From Vibrio sp. HDW18 (GTDB lineage Bacteria; Pseudomonadota; Gammaproteobacteria; Enterobacterales; Vibrionaceae), in assembly GCF_011306175.1 (NCBI RefSeq), contig NZ_CP049914.1, positions 248,001-312,000 on the forward strand: a stretch of 64,000 nt of DNA, in the 5' to 3' direction. Under the pieces are notes generated by a model. It ran no database searches. It saw only the letters and a list, made by a program, of their open reading frames with translations, and was not told where the DNA came from. Every line of letters begins with the position of its first letter. The first letter of the stretch is position 1. Of this stretch, positions 8,649 to 17,064 are shown piece by piece. The translations under genes were made by a program, and so were the position numbers.

Positions 8649-9644
8649 TTATTGAATAAGCTCATTACCGGAATGTTGCTGGTTGAAAAATAGCGCAATA
8701 TTATTCAGCGTGGTCTGGGCAATATTATTCAGCGCATCTTCGGTTAAAAAAGCTTGATGACCCGTGAACAGCACGTTGTGGCAAGCTGATAGGCGGCGGA
8801 ATACGTCATCGACAATCACATCGTTGGATTTATCTTGGAAGAACAGATCTTTTTCATTGTCGTACACATCTAAACCAAGCGCACCAATCCGGCCACATTT
8901 CAGCGCTTCAATGGCTGCGGAAGAATCGAGCAGCTCACCGCGGCTGGTATTGATGATCATCACCCCATCTTTCATCTGTTCAAAGGCCGATTGGTTGAGT
9001 AAATGGTAGTTTTCTTGACTCATTGGACAGTGCAATGTGATCACATCGCTGTGGGCAAACAGCTCGGCTAGTTCAACATAGCGTGCACCCAATGCTAGCG
9101 CATCTGGGTTTGGATAAGGGTCAAAGCACAGGATCTGCATACCGAGCCCTTTGAGAATGCGCATGGTGGCTACCCCGATTTTTCCAGAGCCAATCACACC
9201 AACGGTTTTGCCATAAAAGTTAAAGCCGACCAAACCATCGAGCGAGAAATTGGCATCGCGCGTGCGTTGATAAGCTTTATGAAAACGGCGGTTTAAGCAC
9301 ATCATCATCCCGACTGCATGCTCTGCGACCGATTCAGGTGAGTAAGCAGGAACGCGAACCACTTGCAGGCCCAGTTTTTTCGCTGCGACTAAATCGACTT
9401 TATCAAAGCCTGCGCAGCGCATGGCAATTAGACGAGTCCCGCCTTGATAGAGTTGCTCTAATACTTTGGCATGTAGCTCATCATTCACAAAAGCACACAC
9501 CACTTCACAGCCCTGCGCCATCTGTGCGGTTTTTTCGGTGAGTCGGAAATCATGAAAGTGCAGGGTCAATTGTGAGTGATCAACCAGCTGATTAAATGAG
9601 CTGATATCATAAGATTTGGCACTAAAAAATACGGCGTTGAGCAT
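8649..9644 (-). CDS. ldhA: Fermentative D-lactate dehydrogenase
   Basis: A 331-residue NAD-dependent enzyme that reduces pyruvate to D-lactate. The Rossmann motif (GVIGSGKIG), the substrate-binding Arg region (NTSRGELLD), the Glu and the catalytic His (FTGHQAFLT) are all present, and the sequence tracks E. coli LdhA along its length. The frame opens at 9659, but the ATG at 9644 has a good ribosome site (AAGGAA) and matches the family start (MLNAVFFSAKSYD). Confidence 0.95.
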   Translation of the reverse strand: MLNAVFFSAKSYDISSFNQLVDHSQLTLHFHDFRLTEKTAQMAQGCEVVCAFVNDELHAKVLEQLYQGGTRLIAMRCAGFDKVDLVAAKKLGLQVVRVPAYSPESVAEHAVGMMMCLNRRFHKAYQRTRDANFSLDGLVGFNFYGKTVGVIGSGKIGVATMRILKGLGMQILCFDPYPNPDALALGARYVELAELFAHSDVITLHCPMSQENYHLLNQSAFEQMKDGVMIINTSRGELLDSSAAIEALKCGRIGALGLDVYDNEKDLFFQDKSNDVIVDDVFRRLSACHNVLFTGHQAFLTEDALNNIAQTTLNNIALFFNQQHSGNELIQ

Positions 9645-9823
9645 AGTCGTTCCTTGCATTGGGGACTTTTGCTATTGATATACCCATTGTCGGCAAAAAT
9701 AAACCCCAAATTTTCTAAGTATAAGCTTGGCTTAATGGATGTTTGGACGTCTAGACTGTTGACTTCCATGCAGCTTGGCTTTAGGCTTTGCGACCAATTT
9801 TATAATAATATTTTGATATCGAT

Positions 9824-11164
9824 ATGCACTCCACTTCTTCATCACAGCCGCAACAACCGAATGGATTAGCTCTGTTACCACTGATGGTTTTCTTACTGCT
9901 CTTCATGGGGGTGGGAAGCTATCTGACTTGGCAGCAGGTTGATTTCGCATTTTATCAATTGCCTGCACCGGTTGCGGTATTACCTGCCGTAGTGCTGGCG
10001 ATTGCTTTAAGTAAAGAATCACTCAATCGAGCGATTGAGCAGTTTTTACGCGGTGTGGGTCATAGCGATATTATGGCGATGTGTATGATCTATCTACTCG
10101 CTGGGGCATTTGCTGCGGTAGCTAAAGCGACCGGCGGTGTGGATGCCACCGTGAATCTTGGCCTTGCATTGTTGCCGGCTAGCCTGATTTTGCCTGGCCT
10201 ATTTGTGATCTCCGCTTTTGTCGCCACCGCGATGGGTACCTCAATGGGTACCATTGCCGCGATTGCTCCGGTGGCTTTGGGGATTGCTCAAGCCGCTGAG
10301 CTCAATTTGGGTTTGACTGCGGGTGTGGTGCTAAGCGGTGCGATGTTTGGTGATAATCTTTCGATCATTTCTGATACCACGATTGCTGCCACACGTTCAC
10401 AAGGATGCCAGATGCGTGACAAGTTTAAAGAAAACATCCGTATCGCGCTGCCTGCCGCCGTGTTAGCTTTGGTGGTCTTTGCCTTGAGTAGTCAAGTAGC
10501 ACAATCTCCACAAACCAGTGCGATTGAGTGGCTAAAAGTGCTGCCATATCTCACCATTTTAGTGCTGGCGGTGATGGGGCTTAATGTGTTTCTGGTGCTG
10601 TTGGTTGGGATCTTAATGGCAGCCGGTGTGGGCTGCTTGAGTAATGGCTACGCACTTTCGGCACTTAGCAAAGATATTTACGCTGGATTTGGCAATATGC
10701 AGGAGATTTTTCTGCTGTCGATGCTGATCGGTGGTATGGGCGAGCTGATGAAGCAGCAGGGCGGATTATCCTTCTTAACTCATCAAATTAGCCGCATGAT
10801 CAATCAATTTTCTCGCTCACACAGCGATGTGCAAAAAATGCGTGCTAGTGAGTTAGGCATTGCTGGCTTGGTCGCTCTCACCAACGTGTGTACCGCCAAC
10901 AATACAGTGGCGATTATTGTCAGCGGTGGCGTCGCCAAAGAGTTAGCTCAGCACAATGGCGTAACGGCTAAGCGTTCGGCAAGCCTACTCGATATTTTCT
11001 CTTGTATTATGCAAGGGGTATTACCGTACGGCGCACAGGCACTGCTGCTGGGCTCTATTTTCCACCTGTCACCACTTAGTGTGGTCAGCTATTCTTACTA
11101 CTGCTTCTTCTTGGCCGCCGCGGCGGTTGTGGCGGTATTTTTACGCCACCCTGCCCGCGGGTAA
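9824..11164 (+). CDS. nhaC: NhaC-family Na+/H+ antiporter
   Basis: A 446-residue inner-membrane protein with about 11-12 hydrophobic segments and the conserved NhaC blocks ATAMGTSMGTIAAIAP and SGAMFGDNLSIISDTTIAAT. It is expected to exchange cytoplasmic Na+ (or an organic substrate in some relatives) for protons. The chosen ATG lacks an obvious Shine-Dalgarno sequence. It stands alone, divergent from ldhA across a 180-bp gap. Confidence 0.88.
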   Translation: MHSTSSSQPQQPNGLALLPLMVFLLLFMGVGSYLTWQQVDFAFYQLPAPVAVLPAVVLAIALSKESLNRAIEQFLRGVGHSDIMAMCMIYLLAGAFAAVAKATGGVDATVNLGLALLPASLILPGLFVISAFVATAMGTSMGTIAAIAPVALGIAQAAELNLGLTAGVVLSGAMFGDNLSIISDTTIAATRSQGCQMRDKFKENIRIALPAAVLALVVFALSSQVAQSPQTSAIEWLKVLPYLTILVLAVMGLNVFLVLLVGILMAAGVGCLSNGYALSALSKDIYAGFGNMQEIFLLSMLIGGMGELMKQQGGLSFLTHQISRMINQFSRSHSDVQKMRASELGIAGLVALTNVCTANNTVAIIVSGGVAKELAQHNGVTAKRSASLLDIFSCIMQGVLPYGAQALLLGSIFHLSPLSVVSYSYYCFFLAAAAVVAVFLRHPARG

Positions 11165-11200
11165 GTATTGCTAAGCGCTGTTGTGGGTTGTTAACGCAGT

Positions 11201-11229
11201 TGTCATTAATCCAGTTGTTATTAATGACA
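11201..11229. terminator. AT-rich hairpin between convergent genes
   Basis: TGTCATTAAT and its complement flank a 9-nt loop. The stem can extend outward through imperfectly paired GTTAACGC and GCGGTTAAC. It sits between nhaC and the converging channel gene. Confidence 0.5.
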
Positions 11230-11235
11230 TGGCGG

Positions 11236-12060
11236 TTAACGCGACAAACGACGGCGCTTAGTTTGAGGTTTCGAAGCGGTTCTTTGAGTGGCACGTTCCG
11301 CTAACTGTTGACGATAATTCGCGAGATGAAAACGCCGTTTTGGGCGCTGCGCTGCGACCAATTGCGCTAGTTGTGCTTCTAAGTGTTGATTGCTTTCAAG
11401 CAGGGTATTGAGCGATTGATGATCTTTTTGCGCCGTATCGTCTTCGAAAAAAAACGACGCAACACTGGCGGTCAATAAACCAAACAAGGTAATGCCGGTC
11501 AGCATTAAAAATACTGCCACGCCACGGCCAAAACCCGTCACCGGATACATATCGCCATAACCTACCGTGGTAATGGTTGTCATTGCCCACCATAGTGCAT
11601 CGGTATAGCTGTTGATCGGGCTTGGGGTGCCTTTTTCGACTAAATACACAAACGCCGCAGAGAGTAAGACGGTTGAGAGACTAGTGAGGCCAATAAAGCT
11701 GAACGTCTTTTGCCGCAACACCGATTTGGTTTGTTTCCAAGCTTTGGGCAGCACTAATAAGATGCGCAGAAAGCGCAGTGGCCGCAAAAATGGCATCGCG
11801 ACGATCAACACATCTGGCCAATTTTGTAGCATGTACTGCCATGGTTTAGGGCTAATAAAAATCTTCACCAGCAGTTCGGTGGCGAAAATTCCCCATATAA
11901 TCCACAGCAAACCATCCAGAAACTCTAAATCATCACTGGCGAGATCTGCAATATCGGGCAGCAGAGCCACCACAACATACAGCACAGACAGAATGAGCAT
12001 TGGGGTTTCCGTGGTGGTTTCTACTTTTGCTAACAGCTTTTTCCGAATCGCTAACTTCAT
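11236..12060 (-). CDS. Voltage-gated-type potassium channel (6-TM)
   Basis: A 274-residue ion channel subunit. It has an S1-S4 region with a charged helix (RPLRFLRILLVLPKAWKQ, about 90-110), S5, a pore loop with the K+ filter TTVGYGD (about 168-174), S6, and a basic cytoplasmic tail that may form a coiled coil. This is the Kv-type ion transport family. It should form tetramers conducting K+. No RCK/TrkA-N ligand domain is attached. Confidence 0.9.
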   Translation of the reverse strand: MKLAIRKKLLAKVETTTETPMLILSVLYVVVALLPDIADLASDDLEFLDGLLWIIWGIFATELLVKIFISPKPWQYMLQNWPDVLIVAMPFLRPLRFLRILLVLPKAWKQTKSVLRQKTFSFIGLTSLSTVLLSAAFVYLVEKGTPSPINSYTDALWWAMTTITTVGYGDMYPVTGFGRGVAVFLMLTGITLFGLLTASVASFFFEDDTAQKDHQSLNTLLESNQHLEAQLAQLVAAQRPKRRFHLANYRQQLAERATQRTASKPQTKRRRLSR

Positions 12061-12147
12061 AAACTTAGAGGAGAGAGGGCAAAGGTTGCCCTAGACTATC
12101 AAAAAATGCTGGGTAGGTATTGGTTAGAAATCAAGTTAATCGCTGGC

Positions 12148-12696
12148 TTAAAAGCGATATTGTCCACCGAGCGTAAACGAGAGGCTCGAATAATCTTGCT
12201 CTAAAAATTGGTAGCTCAGCTCCATGGTAAACGCCAAACTTTTGTCGAGACTCGATTGTACTTTAGTGCCCACGCCGAGATAGGGATTGGTTCCAGAATA
12301 CTGCTGATTATCATACGGTGAATCAAACGGATGACGTTCTTTAATTTTCATGCGTGCCAAGCCACCTCTGGCATACACCATCGTCATATTATTCAGTGGT
12401 TGCTCCATAAATGCACCGAAGTAAAAACCTTCGACTTTAACGTCAATATTTTGCCGCTGCGCATTAAGCATTTCAGCTCCATCACCAATCATGCCTGAGT
12501 AGCCGACATCGAATCCGATAAATGGTGAAAATTGGTATTGGTAACCAAACTGAGTCAGCCAAACCTCATCGGTACTGACTGGGCTATCAATTCGGCTGAG
12601 CCCGGTTTTTAACGAGAATAAATAAGGGCTAGAGCCCGCATAGGCAGGCAGCGCCAACCAACAACAGAATATAAGCCAATATCGTCCGCGTACCAT
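12148..12696 (-). CDS. Small outer-membrane beta-barrel protein
   Basis: A 182-residue protein with a signal peptide (cleavage likely after PAYA, about residue 20) and alternating amphipathic strands ending in a C-terminal Phe (GGQYRF), the usual outer-membrane insertion signal. The pattern (GFDVGYSGMIGD, YARGGLARMKIKE, TMELSYQF) resembles 8-stranded OmpA/OmpW-like barrels. The function is unknown; it lacks an OmpA peptidoglycan domain. Confidence 0.8.
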   Translation of the reverse strand: MVRGRYWLIFCCWLALPAYAGSSPYLFSLKTGLSRIDSPVSTDEVWLTQFGYQYQFSPFIGFDVGYSGMIGDGAEMLNAQRQNIDVKVEGFYFGAFMEQPLNNMTMVYARGGLARMKIKERHPFDSPYDNQQYSGTNPYLGVGTKVQSSLDKSLAFTMELSYQFLEQDYSSLSFTLGGQYRF

Positions 12697-13120
12697 AGGT
12701 CACCTATTTCTTTCCTTGCAAGGAGATGTCAAACCACATTGTTACCCACGGGTCACTTGATGGGCGTGGGTGAATGCCCATTGAATTCTGGCATTATAAT
12801 TGGTTTAAAAGTAAGCAATAAATGCGCCGAATCGCGGTTTATCACTAACCATTGATATGTAGTGTGATTTTGATCGATTTTCGATATCAATGCGAGTCAT
12901 CGTGCGCACGCAGGGAGACTTTAAGATGTGATCTGGATCTAAATTGACACAATTTAGGCTTAAGCAATCGATTTCCCAATCCAGTAAAGTGAGATAAAAA
13001 TAGCAATGGCGTCGATGTAACTACATGTTTTTAAATTTATTTTTTGAAAGTGGATGCATCGAGATTATATTGGATATGAAAACTTCGGCAGGGCAACACA
13101 AAAAAAGTCAAATATCAGTC
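12697..13120. other. Intergenic region upstream of the guaC promoter
   Basis: About 420 bp without a supported gene. It should hold the promoter of the barrel protein and upstream control of guaC. An ORF of 61 codons beginning at 13054 overlaps the guaC leader hairpin and is not believed to be coding. Confidence 0.5.
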
Positions 13121-13148
13121 TTGAGAAAAAAAAAACGCGGCCTATAAT
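13121..13148 (+). promoter_or_regulatory. Consensus-like sigma-70 promoter of the guaC leader
   Basis: TTGAGA, a 16-bp spacer that includes ten A residues, and a perfect TATAAT. Transcription would begin near 13154-13156, at the base of the terminator stem that follows. Confidence 0.75.
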
Positions 13149-13152
13149 GCTG

Positions 13153-13187
13153 AAAACCGGAGCGTCTGCCAACGCTCCGGTTTTTTT
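13153..13187 (+). terminator. Intrinsic terminator at the very start of the guaC leader
   Basis: AACCGGAGCGT, loop CTGCCA, ACGCTCCGGTT, then seven T. It lies within the first ~35 nt of the predicted transcript and about 90 bp before guaC, so it should act as an attenuator or define a very short RNA. Confidence 0.85.
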
Positions 13188-13249
13188 GTGTCCGAAAGGT
13201 ACTCACGTCTGCCAACGAGGGTACTACGCACTGTGCTAAACGACACAAA
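13185..13249 (+). ncRNA. Candidate cis-regulatory RNA in the guaC 5' leader
   Basis: An outer helix pairs TTTGTGTC (13185-13192) with GACACAAA (13242-13249). Inside it, GTACTC pairs with GGGTAC, and CGT with ACG, around the loop CTGCCA (13209-13214). The 12-mer CGTCTGCCAACG is identical to the top of the preceding terminator hairpin (13163-13174). The outer helix uses the last bases of the terminator T-run. I recognise no known riboswitch class. Function is inferred from structure only. Confidence 0.5.
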
Positions 13250-13275
13250 TAGTCAATTAATCAAGGAATTACATA

Positions 13276-14319
13276 ATGCGTATCGAACAAGAACTTAAGT
13301 TAGGTTTTAAAGATGTCCTGTTTCGCCCGAAACGTTCCACGCTGAAAAGCCGCTCTCAAGTTAATTTAACCCGCGATATTACTTTCAAACATAGTGGTCG
13401 TCAATGGTCTGGCGTACCAGTCATTGCGGCTAACATGGATTCGGTAGGCAGTTTTGCCATGGCCAGCGCATTAGCGGAACACGGTGTCATGACTGCGGTA
13501 CACAAGCACTACACGGTGGCGGATTGGGCTGAGTTTGTAGAAAATGCTGATAAAACCACGCTCAATAATGTAATGGTGTCTACTGGCACTTCTGCGGCGG
13601 ATTTCCAAAAGACGCAAGATGTGATGGCGCTGTCTGATGAGCTGATTTTCATCTGCATCGACATCGCCAATGGTTATTCTGAACATTTGGTCGAATACGT
13701 ACAAAAAGTTCGTGCCGCTTTTCCCGATAAAGTGATTTCGGCGGGCAATGTGGTGACCGGCGATATGGTTGAAGAGCTAATTCTGGCTGGGGCCGATATT
13801 GTGAAAGTTGGGATTGGCCCAGGTTCGGTGTGTACCACGCGGGTAAAAACCGGCGTAGGCTATCCACAGTTGTCGGCGATTATTGAATGTGCTGATGCCG
13901 CCCATGGTTTAGGTGGCCGGATTATCGGTGATGGTGGTTGTACTTACCCGGGGGATGTGGCCAAAGCGTTTGGTGGTGGTGCCGATTTTGTGATGCTCGG
14001 TGGCATGTTAGCCGGCCATGAAGAAGCCGGCGGAGAGCTGGTGGTGCAAGAGGGCGAAACCTTCATGAAATTTTACGGCATGTCATCCAAGAGCGCGATG
14101 GACAAACATTCCGGCGGTGTGGCGGGCTACCGTGCAGCCGAAGGAAAAACCGTACTATTGCCCTACCGTGGCAGCGTACACGGTACCATCCAAGATATCC
14201 TCGGTGGCGTACGCTCAACCTGCACCTACGTAGGCGCAGCAGAGCTTCGTGAGCTAACTAAACGTACCACTTTCATCCGAGTACAAGAGCAAGAGAACAA
14301 CGTCTACGGGCGTGAGTAA
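13276..14319 (+). CDS. guaC: GMP reductase
   Basis: A 347-residue enzyme that converts GMP to IMP with NADPH, returning guanine nucleotides to the purine pool. The IMPDH/GMPR fold is clear, with the phosphate-binding and catalytic-Cys loop [13 protein letters not shown] (Cys at residue 186) and the flap (YGMSSKSAM). Length equals E. coli GuaC. No CBS domains are present, which separates it from GuaB. The ribosome site is AAGGA. Expression is probably governed by the unusual leader upstream. Confidence 0.97.
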   Translation: MRIEQELKLGFKDVLFRPKRSTLKSRSQVNLTRDITFKHSGRQWSGVPVIAANMDSVGSFAMASALAEHGVMTAVHKHYTVADWAEFVENADKTTLNNVMVSTGTSAADFQKTQDVMALSDELIFICIDIANGYSEHLVEYVQKVRAAFPDKVISAGNVVTGDMVEELILAGADIVKVGIGPGSVCTTRVKTGVGYPQLSAIIECADAAHGLGGRIIGDGGCTYPGDVAKAFGGGADFVMLGGMLAGHEEAGGELVVQEGETFMKFYGMSSKSAMDKHSGGVAGYRAAEGKTVLLPYRGSVHGTIQDILGGVRSTCTYVGAAELRELTKRTTFIRVQEQENNVYGRE

Positions 14320-14346
14320 ACTTATCGGTGGTTTAAAATCGATAGA

Positions 14347-14371
14347 AAAAAGCCGCAGTGAGCGGCTTTTT
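14347..14371 (+). terminator. Intrinsic terminator after guaC
   Basis: AAAAAGCCGC, loop AGTGA, GCGGCTTTTTTT. The A-rich 5' side allows function for the converging gene too. Confidence 0.9.
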
Positions 14372-14436
14372 TTGTTGTCATCTTAACCCCAGCGCGTTTA
14401 GCGGTGGTGATTGTTTGCCTATTTTTCTGAACTTCT

Positions 14437-15075
14437 CTAAAGCAGTTCAATCACGTGATCTAATCGAGTGCAGATCGGGTGGCCTAATGCGATTACTTCT
14501 GGGTTGGGTTTGACTAAATCTGGGATCTGGAAGGCGTGCATTTTGGCGGCCATTGCAGCTTTGATGCCGTTATTGGAATCTTCAAAGGCTAGGCATTGGC
14601 TTGGTTCCACCCCTAAACGCTGTGCCGCGAGCAGATAAATCTCCGGATCAGGTTTACCGTGGCTGACTTCACAGCCGGTCGTAATATTCTCGAAATAGTG
14701 ATCTAAACCTGCCAGTTGTAATTTGATCAAGGCTAACTCTTTTTGCGTTGAGGTTGCGACGGCAAGCCGGATAGAGCGAGCTTTTAGCCACTCAAGCAGG
14801 GTAATCACCCCCTCTTTATGTGGAATGGCTTGATGCATTACCACCGCGTTGTATTGTTGACGCCATTGATTATGTAGGCGTGGCAAATCATCAGCATAGG
14901 CTTGGCTTAAAATACCGTTAATGGTTTTGGCGTTACAGCCAATGATGGATAAGTAGACTTCTTGATAAAAAGGTAACTCACAAGCGGCACAGGCCTCTTG
15001 AAACACGCGCATACAGACTCGCTCAGTATCGAGCAGTAGGCCATCCATATCAAAAATGGCAGCTTGAAATTCCAT
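14437..15075 (-). CDS. HAD-superfamily sugar-phosphatase / beta-phosphoglucomutase-like
   Basis: A 212-residue HAD hydrolase. Motif I is DMDGLLLDTE (nucleophile and general-acid Asp near residues 9 and 11), motif II the Ser/Thr of VATSTQ, motif III Lys in HGKPDPEIYLLAA, and motif IV FEDSNNG. The cap is helical (C1 type). It probably dephosphorylates a small phosphorylated sugar; the substrate is not predictable. Confidence 0.88.
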   Translation of the reverse strand: MEFQAAIFDMDGLLLDTERVCMRVFQEACAACELPFYQEVYLSIIGCNAKTINGILSQAYADDLPRLHNQWRQQYNAVVMHQAIPHKEGVITLLEWLKARSIRLAVATSTQKELALIKLQLAGLDHYFENITTGCEVSHGKPDPEIYLLAAQRLGVEPSQCLAFEDSNNGIKAAMAAKMHAFQIPDLVKPNPEVIALGHPICTRLDHVIELL

Positions 15076-15246
15076 TGCTTACACCTACCTCAAAAAAAGT
15101 GAGCCGCCATTGTTACACATTTTATCGATGGGTGAGAACTCTAAACCTCTTGTATTAAAAATCAGCAGATTAGCGAGAGAGTTGAGTTTATTTCCGCTAA
15201 ACTGTGTGGCAGAAGAATAACAATTGAATGTCGGCTGGTGGATGAA

Positions 15247-17016
15247 ATGAAATTAGCATGGGTAAGACAATGGTTACCGGGGCTCTACCAATATCAAGGT
15301 TATGAGCGAAGCTGGTTAGTCGATGATGTACGTGCCGCATTTTCGGTGGTGGCGGTGGCGTTACCAGTGGCGATTGCTTATGCGCAATTGACTGGCGTGC
15401 CTGCGATTGTCGGGCTCTATTCTTGTGTGCTGCCGATGTTAGTTTACGCCTTGATGGGCACTTCTCGGCAATTGATTGTCGGGCCCGATGCGGCAACGTG
15501 TGCGGTGATCGCCGCGGTTGTTACGCCACTGGCAGCGGGAGATGCCACCAAACATTGGCAGTTAGTGATGACCATGACCGCGATGACCGGTTTGTGGTGT
15601 CTTTTGGCCAGTCGGCTCAAATTAGGGGTGTTCGCTGATTTTTTATCGCGGCCGATCCTACTTGGACTACTCAACGGCGTGGCACTGACAATTATTGTCG
15701 GTCAATTTGCCAAAATATTGGGCCTGAAATACGAAAATCGTTATCTATTGGAGCGAATTGTTGAAGCGCCAGAGCTGCTTTACGCCCTGCATTGGCAAAC
15801 CTTGAGTTTGAGTGTGCTCACGCTGGTGATGTACTTGGTAATTAAACGTTGGCAGCCAAGGTGGCCTGCCGCCATGTTTGCGATTTTGGTTTCGGCTTTG
15901 TTGGTCTGGGGCTTCGACCTTGAAGATGTTGGCGTGCAAGTGGTTGGTGTGCTGCAAGGTGGGCTACCTGAGTTTCAAGCGCCAGTGTTTGATCTGGGGA
16001 TCAGCCGTGAATTAGTGATGCCCGCTTTGAACTTAGCCATGGTCAGTTTTGTCAGTATGATGCTGACTGCGCGCAGCTTTGCCGCTAAAAATGGCTATGA
16101 TATTGACGCAGATAAAGAGTTTCGCGCGCTTGGGGTGGCCAATTTGGCAGCGGCATTTTCGCAAGGTTTTGCGATTAGTGGGGCCGATTCACGCACCGCG
16201 GTCAATGATGCTAATGGTGGTAAATCGCAATTGGTTTCGGTGATTGCTGCCTTAATGATCGCTCTAGTCGCGGTATTGGCTTATCAACCCTTGCAGTTTA
16301 TTCCCGTCGCTGCGTTAGGGGTGGTGTTAGTGATCGCTTCATTATCGCTGCTTGATTTGCAAGGGATTTGGAATCTGAGAAAACGCGATAAAGATGCCTT
16401 TTATCTCGCGTTGATCACCTTTATTGCCGTGCTAGTGATTGGTGTGATCCCAGGTATTACATTGGCGGTTTTACTGGGGTTATTCCAATTCCTTAAACTG
16501 ATTATGCGCCCTAGCGATCAAATGATGGGGCTAGATGAAGAGGGGACACTGCGCACTTTGGATGGCACGGAGAAAGCGAAGCCGATCCCTGGGATGGTGA
16601 TTTTCCGTTTTAACTCGCCCCTGACTTACTTTAATGCGCCTTATTTTAAGCGGCGCATCCTCGATCAAACCGAGCGTGAAGAGACGCAGCTTAGCTGTGT
16701 GATTATTGACGCGGTGGCGAGTTTTACCCATTTAGATCTGAGCGTGATGGCGATGTTGTCCGACTTACATGGCATACTCAAAAAACGCGGTATCCGCCTG
16801 ATTTTGGCTGGCCGCAAGCGTAGCCTGCGTCACTGGTGTGAATTAACCGGGATTAGCACTTCCGAAGGCGGAATTGTGCTGCGGGCCGATATGTATTTAG
16901 CCATCAAACTCAGTGGCTGTTATTTGAGTGCGATAGAAGAAGGTCAGATCCCGGCGGTACAAAAAGAGCCAGAGATCAGTGTGCTGTTAAAACCGGTCAC
17001 AACGGAAGTGGCTTAA
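15247..17016 (+). CDS. SulP-family anion transporter with STAS domain
   Basis: A 589-residue inner-membrane permease. It has 10-14 hydrophobic helices (about 25-430) with the SulP signature region VALPVAIAYAQLTGVPAIVG, followed by a cytoplasmic STAS domain (about 450-560). Relatives carry sulfate, bicarbonate or dicarboxylates; the substrate here is unknown. The frame also allows a GTG start at 15238, but the ATG at 15247 is preferred. It stands alone, convergent with the pseudouridine synthase gene. Confidence 0.92.
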   Translation: MKLAWVRQWLPGLYQYQGYERSWLVDDVRAAFSVVAVALPVAIAYAQLTGVPAIVGLYSCVLPMLVYALMGTSRQLIVGPDAATCAVIAAVVTPLAAGDATKHWQLVMTMTAMTGLWCLLASRLKLGVFADFLSRPILLGLLNGVALTIIVGQFAKILGLKYENRYLLERIVEAPELLYALHWQTLSLSVLTLVMYLVIKRWQPRWPAAMFAILVSALLVWGFDLEDVGVQVVGVLQGGLPEFQAPVFDLGISRELVMPALNLAMVSFVSMMLTARSFAAKNGYDIDADKEFRALGVANLAAAFSQGFAISGADSRTAVNDANGGKSQLVSVIAALMIALVAVLAYQPLQFIPVAALGVVLVIASLSLLDLQGIWNLRKRDKDAFYLALITFIAVLVIGVIPGITLAVLLGLFQFLKLIMRPSDQMMGLDEEGTLRTLDGTEKAKPIPGMVIFRFNSPLTYFNAPYFKRRILDQTEREETQLSCVIIDAVASFTHLDLSVMAMLSDLHGILKKRGIRLILAGRKRSLRHWCELTGISTSEGGIVLRADMYLAIKLSGCYLSAIEEGQIPAVQKEPEISVLLKPVTTEVA

Positions 17017-17032
17017 GCGAGCATGATCAGTG

Positions 17033-17062
17033 CAATAGAGGCTAAAGATCTGAGCCCTATTG
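17033..17062. terminator. Imperfect hairpin between convergent genes
   Basis: CAATAG-A-GGCT pairs with AGCC-C-TATTG around a 9-nt loop, with one mismatch. It lies in the 48-bp gap between the SulP and RluA-type genes. Confidence 0.45.
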
Positions 17063-17064
17063 GT

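Noticed and set aside
13054..13239. 61-codon plus-strand ORF upstream of guaC
   Set aside because: It crosses the promoter, the terminator hairpin and the leader arm; no ribosome site and no family resemblance.
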